Positions 1-6,066 of a DNA stretch of 15,386 nucleotides are shown here, piece after piece (the first letter of the stretch is position 1; each line of letters begins with the position of its first letter). The notes under the pieces are model-generated. The model was not told the origin of the DNA. It was given only the letters and a program-made list of their open reading frames with translations, and ran no database searches. This DNA is from Candidatus Uhrbacteria bacterium RIFOXYB2_FULL_45_11 (GTDB lineage: Bacteria; Patescibacteriota; Patescibacteriia; UBA9934; GWF2-40-263). Where the stretch lies: NCBI GenBank assembly GCA_001791715.1, contig MGFD01000033.1:3926-19311 (forward strand), written 5' to 3'. Position numbers and translations under genes: made by a program.

Positions 1-1670
1 GTTTCCGGATGATCCCCCGTCACAATCACTGTTTTTACTCCCGCTTTTTTTGCCGCCAAAATTTGTGCATGCGCTTCTTTTCTGATCGGGTCACGCAATC
101 CAATAAATCCCAAGAAAATAAAATCGTGCAAATCGTGTTCTTGAACCGACCGCTCGTCTTTTGTTGTTTCACAATAACCAAACGCAACAACACGCAATCC
201 TTGTGAAGTCATTTCCTCTATACGTTTTTGAAACAACTGTTTCTCGTTCTCTGCAAAACGCACCATCTTTTTCCCTCGCATCACATGAGACATGAATGGA
301 ACAATCCGTTCTGGCGCTCCTTTTATCAAAAGACGCGTGGCGTGATCCCATTCGTGTCTTGTCACCATGTATTTCCTTGTGGAATCAAATGGAATTTCGC
401 CAATGCGCACATGCCCTTGTCGATGAGCCACAATACCAAATCCAAGCGATTGCGCCGCGAGTAAAAGTGCGCGATCTGTTGGATTCCCTTTTATTTCAAA
501 TGTCCCATTTGCAAGTTCCACCACTTCCGCATCGTTACAAAGTTGTGCAACATCAAACAACGTTTTAAACGAACCCTCAACAATCTCAGAAATGGATCCA
601 AGATCAAACGACTCATCAAGGGTAAAAACCGAAACCGCCCGCATGTCTCCCATGGTAATGGTACCTGTTTTATCAGAGCAAATAACAGAAACACTGCCTA
701 ATGTTTCTGCGGCAATAAGCCTGCGTGTGAGTGATCGACGCTTTAAAATGCGCTGCATACCGATCGCAAGAATAATCGTCACAGAAACCAAAAGCCCTTC
801 CGGAATTGCCGCAACGGCGAGCGCGACACTCAACTCAAACAACTCAATCGGATCTCTCCCAAGAACGATTCCAACAAAAAACAAGCTTACAACAAGCATA
901 AAAATAAGCATCGCCATGACGCGCGCAAATGTTGCAAGTTCTTTTTGCAGCGGTGTGAGTCCTTCTTTTGTTTCAGACAACATTTGTGCAATTTTTCCGA
1001 ATTCTGTTTGAAGTGCTGTTGCAACAACGATTGCCATTGCATGCCCTGCGACAACATGCGTTCCGGCAAAAACCATATTCGATCTGTCGGTCAAAATCGT
1101 TCCGGACGGAAGTTCTTTTGCTTGCTTTACGATAGGCATGGATTCACCCGTAAGCGCCGATTCATTCATTTGCACATCAACGACTTCAAGCAAACGCGCG
1201 TCCGCACTCACTTGATCACCCGTGCGCAAATACAAAATATCTCCAGGAACAAGCTCATGTGCAGATATCTCTACAACACGCCCATCTCTGCGCACTTCCG
1301 CCCGAGGCTGTACCCATGCTTGTAATGCAATAAGTGCACGATTCGCTTTATATTCCTGAATAAATCCAATGACGGTATTTAATAAGACGGCTGCAAGAAT
1401 CACTCCTGCATCTACCCAATCTTCTAAGAAACCACTGACCAAAACAGCGACAAGCAAAATAACAATAAGCGGGCTCAAAAATTGATGAACAAAAATCCTC
1501 CACCAATCAAGCGGCTTCTCTTTAGGTAATTCATTGAGTCCGTATTTCGCACGCTGTGCCAAAATTTGTGTTTCAGATAATCCTTCCGGAGATGAGTGAA
1601 GTTCATCAAAAAGTCGAGTCGGAGAAAACGCATGCCAAAAAGGATCATGTTTGAACATAGATGCGTTCAT
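1..1670 (-). CDS. Cation-transporting P-type ATPase, type II (Ca2+-type), C-terminus outside window
   Basis: A P-type ATPase couples ATP hydrolysis, through a phospho-aspartate intermediate, to cation transport across the cytoplasmic membrane. About 556 codons are present and the frame is open to the window edge. Visible in order: N-terminal cation ATPase domain (residues 1-60), two membrane segments (about 58-100), actuator domain with TGES (174-177), membrane segments ending in VAAIPEGL (P290-L293), the phosphorylation motif CSDKTGT with acceptor D333, nucleotide-binding KGAPE (450-454), and TGDHPE (551-556) just before the edge. The PEGL segment and KGAPE resemble SERCA/PMCA-like pumps, so Ca2+ is the best guess, but the ion-binding C-terminal helices are missing here. 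Full-length relatives are about 850-900 residues. ATG at 1670 was chosen; 1658 and 1688 are in-frame alternatives and none has a Shine-Dalgarno. It is divergent from the secreted protein at 1742. Confidence 0.93.
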   Translation of the reverse strand, partial: MNASMFKHDPFWHAFSPTRLFDELHSSPEGLSETQILAQRAKYGLNELPKEKPLDWWRIFVHQFLSPLIVILLVAVLVSGFLEDWVDAGVILAAVLLNTVIGFIQEYKANRALIALQAWVQPRAEVRRDGRVVEISAHELVPGDILYLRTGDQVSADARLLEVVDVQMNESALTGESMPIVKQAKELPSGTILTDRSNMVFAGTHVVAGHAMAIVVATALQTEFGKIAQMLSETKEGLTPLQKELATFARVMAMLIFMLVVSLFFVGIVLGRDPIELFELSVALAVAAIPEGLLVSVTIILAIGMQRILKRRSLTRRLIAAETLGSVSVICSDKTGTITMGDMRAVSVFTLDESFDLGSISEIVEGSFKTLFDVAQLCNDAEVVELANGTFEIKGNPTDRALLLAAQSLGFGIVAHRQGHVRIGEIPFDSTRKYMVTRHEWDHATRLLIKGAPERIVPFMSHVMRGKKMVRFAENEKQLFQKRIEEMTSQGLRVVAFGYCETTKDERSVQEHDLHDFIFLGFIGLRDPIRKEAHAQILAAKKAGVKTVIVTGDHPE

Positions 1671-1704
1671 TGTACGAAGAATCCACATGACCGTCCATGA
1701 GCCG

Positions 1705-1741
1705 TTTTTTTCTCTGTCACTTTCCTGTAAACTATCCTTAT
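1705..1741 (+). promoter_or_regulatory. Possible promoter of secreted protein gene
   Basis: A TAAACT hexamer at 1728-1733 could be a -10 box; the base 17 positions upstream lies in a T-run that is a poor -35. If real, transcription would start around 1740, giving an almost leaderless mRNA for the ATG at 1742. Weak evidence: one hexamer and position only. I found no convincing promoter for the divergent ATPase in the same 71-bp gap. Confidence 0.3.
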
Positions 1742-2836
1742 ATGAAAAAAACTTTTTTGGCGCTCTGTCTTGTTATTGTATGCATGCATGCTCCCACGCA
1801 AATCGCTCATGCAAGCACATCAGATTCTCCTGTCTTCAACGCCACCCCAGAACTCATGGACCACACAACATTTCATGTTGCCCGATATAAAACAAGTCAA
1901 CCTATAAAATTTCTGGGTTTTGTTGAAGGAAAACTTTTAGCAAGCTTTTCCGCGGAACAACATATTTGGTACATGAACGGAACGTTTGTTCCCGTCACAG
2001 GAGCAGACCCTGCAAAAGCCCTTGGATATCCTGCCACAACAACCTTTACCGCAGAAAAATTTGCAGAGGTCGCAAAAAACAACAGTACAACAAAGGCATG
2101 CGACAAATTAAAAGAACCTGTTGTTGCACAAGACGAAATCGCCGGAGGTAAAAATCTGTGTCTCACAGCAACACCAGGAGGTGATTTCACCGTTCATCTC
2201 ATGCCTGGAGACATCAAATACGGCGTCGGTTTTGGAAAACAGCCCATGGTAAAAGGGACACATATTTACTGGATCGGATATGACGGAAACCTGTATATCG
2301 CCTCCATGCATCCATCCGCATTTACAGAAACCGTCACGGCCATCAAATCAAAAACAAATTCCGTTGTGTACCTTGTGCGTAATGGAGTGAGATTTCAAAT
2401 TCCGGATGAAAAAACATATTACACATGGTTCCCTTCTTTCAGCGCCGTAAAAATCCAAACAGCAAAACAACTCGCTTCGTATCCACTCATTGGGAAAACA
2501 AAATTTCGTGCAAATACCCTTTTGAAATTTAAAGGCGAACCTACTGTCTACGCATATCAACCAGCAAATAATCCTTATGTAAAATACGGCAAAGACGTAA
2601 AAATCATAGAAGAAACACCAACAAACTGGACCGTACTCCCCGTTAAAAGCAAAACAAACGAAACCTTCACCAAACAATCAGAAAAACTTTTCCCCATCAA
2701 CTCTCTTACGGAAATGGTCGATGCCTACGGCCCAAACTGGCAGAAAGGGTTGATCGAACTCGAGATCACCCAAAAAGCCAACTTCTCCATCGCGGACAAA
2801 TCTTTCGATTCTGTATGGAATAGTGGAGCGCAATAA
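1742..2836 (+). CDS. Secreted protein with Patescibacteria-type cell-surface repeat domain
   Basis: 364-aa exported protein of unknown function. ATG at 1742 was chosen over one at 1697 because it begins a clean Sec signal peptide: MKKT, a hydrophobic core (residues 5-18), and an AHA cleavage motif ending near residue 24. The mature part is rich in Thr, Lys and aromatic residues. Residues 208-237 (VVYLVRNGVRFQIPDEKTYY and on through WFPSFSAVK) followed by QLASYPL (243-249) and VYAYQP (269-274) match a repeat I recognise from surface or secreted proteins of Candidate Phyla Radiation bacteria. An earlier, more diverged copy may lie at 171-195 (KGTHIYWIGYDGNLYIASMH). C120 and C140 could form a disulfide. 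No lipobox, sortase motif or C-terminal anchor is visible, so it is probably released or held by other proteins. It stands alone and ends at the terminator at 2864-2895. The repeat assignment is from memory, not a search. Confidence 0.8.
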   Translation: MKKTFLALCLVIVCMHAPTQIAHASTSDSPVFNATPELMDHTTFHVARYKTSQPIKFLGFVEGKLLASFSAEQHIWYMNGTFVPVTGADPAKALGYPATTTFTAEKFAEVAKNNSTTKACDKLKEPVVAQDEIAGGKNLCLTATPGGDFTVHLMPGDIKYGVGFGKQPMVKGTHIYWIGYDGNLYIASMHPSAFTETVTAIKSKTNSVVYLVRNGVRFQIPDEKTYYTWFPSFSAVKIQTAKQLASYPLIGKTKFRANTLLKFKGEPTVYAYQPANNPYVKYGKDVKIIEETPTNWTVLPVKSKTNETFTKQSEKLFPINSLTEMVDAYGPNWQKGLIELEITQKANFSIADKSFDSVWNSGAQ

Positions 2837-2863
2837 AATGAAAAATGCGTTTCTCGCAAAACA

Positions 2864-2895
2864 AAAAAACACCCTGATTTTTCAGAGTGTTTTTT
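2864..2895. terminator. Bidirectional Rho-independent terminator
   Basis: An A-run, then the stem ACACCCTGA/TCAGAGTGT with one mismatch and a short T loop, then a T-run. The A/T tails on both sides let it work in both directions. It separates the convergent genes 1742-2836 (+) and 2900-3055 (-), whose stop codon is 5 bases away. Confidence 0.85.
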
Positions 2896-2899
2896 AAAA

Positions 2900-3055
2900 T
2901 TACATTTCGTCTTCTTCGATTCCCATATCTAATGGGTTTTCATCTGCACCTTTAAAATCAACGCCATCATTTTTTGCACAATCAGAACACATTTCGTCTT
3001 CATTGATGTCGATTTCTTCAGCTCCACAAACAGAGCATGTACCTGCGTCTCCCAT
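2900..3055 (-). CDS. Small acidic double-CxxC protein (putative zinc ribbon)
   Basis: 51-aa protein starting MGDAGTCSVCGAEEID. Two Cys pairs, CSVC near residue 7 and CSDC near residue 27, are about 16 residues apart, the spacing of a minimal zinc ribbon or treble-clef. The rest is very acidic (NEDE, ENPLDMGIEEDEM tail). I do not recognise a named family; a metal-binding partner protein or regulator is inference. The start at 3055 is used because upstream in-frame residues come from intergenic sequence and because a plausible promoter lies just upstream (3084-3112). No Shine-Dalgarno; the bases before ATG are a T-run. Composition and placement between promoter and terminator argue that this is a real gene. 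Confidence 0.7.
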   Translation of the reverse strand: MGDAGTCSVCGAEEIDINEDEMCSDCAKNDGVDFKGADENPLDMGIEEDEM

Positions 3056-3083
3056 AAAAAATAGATTAAGTGTTAATGAGGCA

Positions 3084-3112
3084 ATAGTAGTACGAAAAGG
3101 AATGCGTTGCAA
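3084..3112 (-). promoter_or_regulatory. Sigma70-type promoter for the 51-aa gene
   Basis: On the minus strand: -35 TTGCAA (3112-3107), 17-bp spacer, -10 TACTAT (3089-3084). The predicted start near 3077 would leave a ~22-base leader before ATG at 3055. A TTGACA at about 3124 is also present but has no good -10 at the right distance. Confidence 0.55.
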
Positions 3113-3135
3113 CGATCTTGTCAAGTAGGGACATT

Positions 3136-3239
3136 GTAGATACGGATTACAGATGAATACAGATAAGGATGACATATTTCGAAAAACGTTTTTCGGAACC
3201 GAATATTTCCATCTGTATTCATCTGTAATCCGTATCTAC
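3136..3239. repeat. Long intergenic palindrome, copy 1 of a GATTACAGAT family
   Basis: Perfect 29-bp inverted arms at 3136-3164 and 3211-3239, with the direct motifs GGATTACAGAT and ATACAGAT inside each arm. The 46-bp loop contains a smaller perfect palindrome, CGAAAAACGTTTTTCG (3180-3195), flanked by a further partial match (ATATTTCG/CGAATAT). Overall a cruciform or a ~104-nt RNA hairpin. It lies between the terminator of the 64-aa gene and the promoter of the 51-aa gene. Its arms share the core GATTACAGAT…ATACAGAT with the element at 7782-7902. No coding capacity. Confidence 0.9.
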
Positions 3240-3253
3240 CTATGTTTCCAAAT

Positions 3254-3280
3254 AAAAAAATCCACCGATACGGCGGTGAA
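3254..3280 (-). terminator. Rho-independent terminator of the 64-aa gene
   Basis: On the minus strand a stem TTCACCG/CGGTGGA (3280-3274 with 3267-3261, one G-U pair) with a 6-base loop is followed by seven T residues (3260-3254). It lies about 20 bases after the stop of the 3300-3494 gene. Confidence 0.8.
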
Positions 3281-3299
3281 CAAGCAGGTATGTTTTGTC

Positions 3300-3494
3300 T
3301 TATGAGGACTTCTTCGAAAAGAACGTTCTGAGGAAGCATCCACGTTTTGGTTTTTCACCAGGCCGTATGGAAAGATCCGGAAGCCACCATCCGTGTCCGT
3401 AAAAGACAATGTGCGGAGGCGGCGTCTCTGCTAAGTACTTTTGTGTGTGATACGTAATGTAGTCGAAGTCTTCTTGCCACTTTTCTTTTGGCAT
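3300..3494 (-). CDS. Hypothetical 64-aa basic protein
   Basis: Protein beginning MPKEKWQEDFDYITYHTQKY, with a central APHIV-like hydrophobic patch (TPPPHIVFYGHGWWLP, about residues 25-40) and a basic tail (RPGEKPKRGCFLRTFFSKKSS). No family recognised. Start at 3494 is well supported: a Shine-Dalgarno GAGGAG (3506-3501) sits six bases upstream, one of few in this window. It has its own terminator (3254-3280), and the terminator of the tRNA lies upstream, so it is a stand-alone transcription unit. A weak promoter (TTGTCG about 3540, poorly matched -10) may lie in 3508-3545. The strong ribosome site links it in style to the island genes at 8342-10778 rather than to its neighbours. Confidence 0.72.
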   Translation of the reverse strand: MPKEKWQEDFDYITYHTQKYLAETPPPHIVFYGHGWWLPDLSIRPGEKPKRGCFLRTFFSKKSS

Positions 3495-3551
3495 GTTTGT
3501 CTCCTCTAGTCCAGAGAGTACATAAAACAAATCACTTCGACAAGAGAAAAC

Positions 3552-3583
3552 AAAAAACATCGAACCGAAGTTCGATGTTTTTT
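3552..3583. terminator. Rho-independent terminator of tRNA-Lys
   Basis: Perfect 14-bp inverted repeat, AAAAAACATCGAAC/GTTCGATGTTTTTT, with loop CGAA. It lies one base past the CCA end of the minus-strand tRNA gene. The symmetric A/T tails allow bidirectional use. Confidence 0.9.
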
Positions 3584-3584
3584 G

Positions 3585-3659
3585 TGGTGCGCCGGGCGGG
3601 GATCGGACCCGCGACCTTGGGCTTAAAAGGCCCCTGCTCTACCACTGAGCTACCAGCGC
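3585..3659 (-). tRNA. tRNA-Lys (anticodon TTT), CCA encoded
   Basis: Read on the minus strand, a complete cloverleaf: acceptor GCGCTGG/CCGGCGC (3659-3653 with the 3' strand), D arm GCTC/GAGC with AGTGGTA loop, anticodon arm GGGGC-CTTTTAA-GCCCA with anticodon TTT at loop positions 34-36, five-base variable loop, T arm GCGGG/CCCGC, discriminator A and encoded CCA (3587-3585). Two oddities: the T loop reads TCCGATC, with C instead of T at the position normally made into pseudouridine 55, and the first anticodon-stem pair (27:43) is G-A. It is transcribed alone from a promoter at 3813-3841 and ends at 3552-3583. Confidence 0.95.
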
Positions 3660-3785
3660 ATAAACTTCTCAAATCGGCGCCAAATTGATTTGTCCTTGCG
3701 CTCCGCGTTCACCGTACTTCTGTGTACGGTTCACTTGCGGTGCTCGGCCTGCATCAATTTTGCATCCAATTTGAGAAGTTTATGC
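3658..3785. repeat. Structured palindromic leader of tRNA-Lys
   Basis: Outer arms of 17 bp are perfect (3658-3674 and 3769-3785). Nested inside are AAATTGAT/ATCAATTT (3682-3689, 3753-3760) and ACCGTAC/GTACGGT (3711-3717, 3724-3730) around a six-base loop. The outer arm includes the first two bases of the tRNA (3659, 3658). The likely tRNA promoter lies upstream, so the hairpin would be in the precursor's 5' leader. Confidence 0.85.
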
Positions 3786-3812
3786 ACGCGACGTACTATC
3801 TTAACGAGCGAA

Positions 3813-3841
3813 AATATATCAGACGAATCACAAACTGGCAA
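3813..3841 (-). promoter_or_regulatory. Sigma70-type promoter of tRNA-Lys
   Basis: On the minus strand: -35 TTGCCA (3841-3836), exactly 17-bp spacer, -10 TATATT (3818-3813). Predicted start near 3806, about 150 bases upstream of the mature tRNA. It sits immediately after the murG stop, so tRNA synthesis is independent of the cell-wall cluster. Confidence 0.75.
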
Positions 3842-3846
3842 GAGGG

Positions 3847-4932
3847 TTATTTATTCCCCAGCATATCTACGATGTTTTCTGCACAATCCGTCTCAAGTGC
3901 GAGCCCAAGGCGCTGCCCCATACCGAGGCGCACGAGAGGGTCATTCAGTAAACGACGGATTTGATGAAGGAGTTCTTGTGGGGTGATTGTGTTTTGATGC
4001 AAGACAAGCGTTGCCTGTTCAATCGCCTTTGCGTTTTCTTCTTGTGGAGAATTCGGGAGTGGAATGATGATCGAGGCTTTCTTGAGCGCGGCGAGTTCCG
4101 AGATCGCCCCCGCGCCGGCACGAGACACGACAATGTCTGCAATGGCATATGCGTCCGGCATTTCGTCGGTCATCATCTCCGTAACAAAATACGTTCCAAA
4201 ACCCGCGGTTTCAGCTGTGGGTCCGTGTGATGCCCGAGGCGGAAGCCTCGAGCTACGGGAACGCCCGGTTACGTGAATCACATTCGCGATTGTGAGCAGC
4301 TCGTCGAGAATCTCGTGAACAGCTTCATTGATCCACGCTGATCCGGTTCCCCCACCAAACACAAACACAGTTGGCTTTTTTGGATCGCAATCGAACATCA
4401 GTTCTGCGCGCGCTTTAATTCCATTTCGGACAGCTTCACGAACAGGATTCCCAACAAGCGTTGTTTTTGATTTTGGAAATGCGTGACGTGTTTTCTCCCA
4501 CGCAACCGTAATCCACGTTGCAAATGGCGCAAGAAGACGATTTGTCATGATTGGTTGAACATCCGATTGATGAATCCAAGACGGAATTCCCATGAAAAAT
4601 CCCATGATCACGATGGGGACACTTGTGTATCCACCCGCTGCCGCAATCAAATCTGGCTTCTCTCGCACAAGAATAATAGACGCTTGTAAACACGCGACAA
4701 AAAAACGAAACGGCATGAAAATCCATTCTACAGACACATGTCGCACAAGACGCGCCACGGTTATTGATCGAAATCGAATTCCCTCTTTCTCGACAAACTC
4801 CCGTTCCGGACCACGCTTTGTTCCAACCCAAACAAACTCAACAGATGCATCCCGTTTCTTCCAAGCTTCTGCGACGGCAAGAAGTGGCGTAACAGGTCCG
4901 AGCGTTCCACCACCCGTAAACAAAATTTTCAT
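3847..4932 (-). CDS. murG: MurG, lipid II-forming GlcNAc transferase (divergent)
   Basis: Adds GlcNAc from UDP-GlcNAc to lipid I to make lipid II on the inner face of the membrane. 361 aa, the usual length for this GT-B glycosyltransferase. N-domain: nucleotide-like loop GGGTLGPVTP (7-16), GGYTSVP (100-106), HQSD (121-124, where most MurG have HEQN). C-domain: VFGGGTGSAWINEAV (191-205), SRAGAGAISEL (270-280, with the UDP-binding Glu at 279) and PQEENA (296-301). The canonical GGTGGHxxP loop is altered, with Pro in place of the conserved His. Residues about 227-234 are encoded by a palindrome (4232-4253). Last gene of the cluster, starting one base after the ftsW stop; no Shine-Dalgarno. MurG identity is well supported by context and C-terminal motifs. 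Confidence 0.92.
   Translation of the reverse strand: MKILFTGGGTLGPVTPLLAVAEAWKKRDASVEFVWVGTKRGPEREFVEKEGIRFRSITVARLVRHVSVEWIFMPFRFFVACLQASIILVREKPDLIAAAGGYTSVPIVIMGFFMGIPSWIHQSDVQPIMTNRLLAPFATWITVAWEKTRHAFPKSKTTLVGNPVREAVRNGIKARAELMFDCDPKKPTVFVFGGGTGSAWINEAVHEILDELLTIANVIHVTGRSRSSRLPPRASHGPTAETAGFGTYFVTEMMTDEMPDAYAIADIVVSRAGAGAISELAALKKASIIIPLPNSPQEENAKAIEQATLVLHQNTITPQELLHQIRRLLNDPLVRLGMGQRLGLALETDCAENIVDMLGNK
4232..4253. repeat. Small palindrome inside the murG reading frame
   Basis: CGAGGC-GGAA-GCCTCG, extended by two further pairs across one mismatch (GC…GC). In frame it encodes SSRLPPRA in the variable loop between the two halves of the MurG C-domain. The surrounding ~45 bases are GC-rich compared with the rest of murG, which suggests insertion of a mobile palindromic element of the kind seen inside genes in Rickettsia. 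Confidence 0.7.
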
Positions 4933-4933
4933 A

Positions 4934-6046
4934 TTATTTCAGATGTTTTGAAATATTGAGCACCACTCCAATTGCACACATAAGAATTGCGAGCGATGTT
5001 CCTCCGTAACTAATAAATGGCAATGGAACTCCTGTAATTGGCATGAGCGCAACCATGGATGCAATATTTTCAAATGCCTGAACCACAATCCAAGATCCGA
5101 TTCCAATCACAACGTATTTAGAAAATTTATCAGGTGCGCGTTTTGCGATTTCAAATAATCGCCAAAGAAGCACAAGAAACATGGCAACCACAAACGTAGC
5201 AACAAAAAAACCCATCTCTTCTCCGATCACGGCAAAAATAGAATCCCCTGCAACCTCAGGCAAATATTGAAATTTTTGACGTGAGTGTCCGTATCCAAAT
5301 CCAAAAAATCCCCCTGCACCAAGCGCAAGCATTGCTTGATTGATATGATACCCGATTCCTTGCGGATCTAATTCAGGATGTAAAAACGTTGTAAATCGCT
5401 CTGCGCGATACGGACTGATGGCGACAAGAAACCAGATACCAGCCAATCCTGTTGCAATAAGTCCGGCAATGTATTGAACGGGCGCACCCGCAACAAAATA
5501 AACAATGAGCGACATTGCGGCAAGAATGGTCATACTTCCTGTATCCGGCTGCAAAATCATGAGAAGGGCGATGATCCCGAGAACGGAAAGAAATGGGATA
5601 AGACCCGTGTTGATGTCTCGAACCCCTCGTTCATCACGCGCCCCAAGCCATCCCGCAAGATAAAAAAGAAATGTCAGCTTCACGATTTCTGAGGGCTGCA
5701 CCGAAAAAAATCCTCCGACCGAAACCCAGCTGTGTGATGTTCCAAATCCACCAGAAAATCCAGGGATAAAAACCAAAATAAGGAGTCCAATGGAAACAAG
5801 CAATAAATTCCACGCATGTTTTTTCCAAAACGTGTATGGAATACGCGTAAACACAATCAGACCTGCAATTCCTGGAATCAATCCAAAAATAATCTGGTGT
5901 TTTAAAAAATAATAACTGTCTCCGAACTGTTTATAGGCATTTGGTGAGGACGCAGAAAGAAGCATGATAAGCCCAAACAGAATCATGGCGGAAACAATTC
6001 CGATCAAACCATAATCAATTGTTCCGCGATCGTGAGGAGAGGCCAT
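4934..6046 (-). CDS. ftsW: FtsW, septal peptidoglycan glycosyltransferase (SEDS)
   Basis: SEDS-family polymerase that makes glycan strands from lipid II at the division site with a class B penicillin-binding protein. 370 aa, normal length, about ten membrane helices starting at residue 12. Landmarks: HSWVSVGGFFSVQPSEIVKL (105-124), QPDTGSM (166-172), the large extracytoplasmic loop carrying YLPEVAGDSIFAVIGEEMGF (261-280) with D268 at the place of the catalytic Asp, and PLPFISYGGTS (341-351). The RodA paralogue is not excluded by motifs alone, but the position between mraY and murG favours FtsW. ATG at 6046 follows 20 bases after the mraY stop. No Shine-Dalgarno. Confidence 0.93.
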   Translation of the reverse strand: MASPHDRGTIDYGLIGIVSAMILFGLIMLLSASSPNAYKQFGDSYYFLKHQIIFGLIPGIAGLIVFTRIPYTFWKKHAWNLLLVSIGLLILVFIPGFSGGFGTSHSWVSVGGFFSVQPSEIVKLTFLFYLAGWLGARDERGVRDINTGLIPFLSVLGIIALLMILQPDTGSMTILAAMSLIVYFVAGAPVQYIAGLIATGLAGIWFLVAISPYRAERFTTFLHPELDPQGIGYHINQAMLALGAGGFFGFGYGHSRQKFQYLPEVAGDSIFAVIGEEMGFFVATFVVAMFLVLLWRLFEIAKRAPDKFSKYVVIGIGSWIVVQAFENIASMVALMPITGVPLPFISYGGTSLAILMCAIGVVLNISKHLK

Positions 6047-6066
6047 AAAAATGGTTGGATCGTTTC

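Noticed and set aside
592..1011. 139-aa open frame antisense to the P-type ATPase
   Set aside because: Antisense shadow; ATPase motifs D333, TGES and PEGL are all on the other strand here.
3136..3239. CRISPR array
   Set aside because: Arms are inverted rather than regularly spaced direct repeats, with no cas genes in the window.
3658..3785. 6S RNA
   Set aside because: A long hairpin with internal loops, but no large central bubble of the expected kind, and it leads straight into tRNA-Lys.
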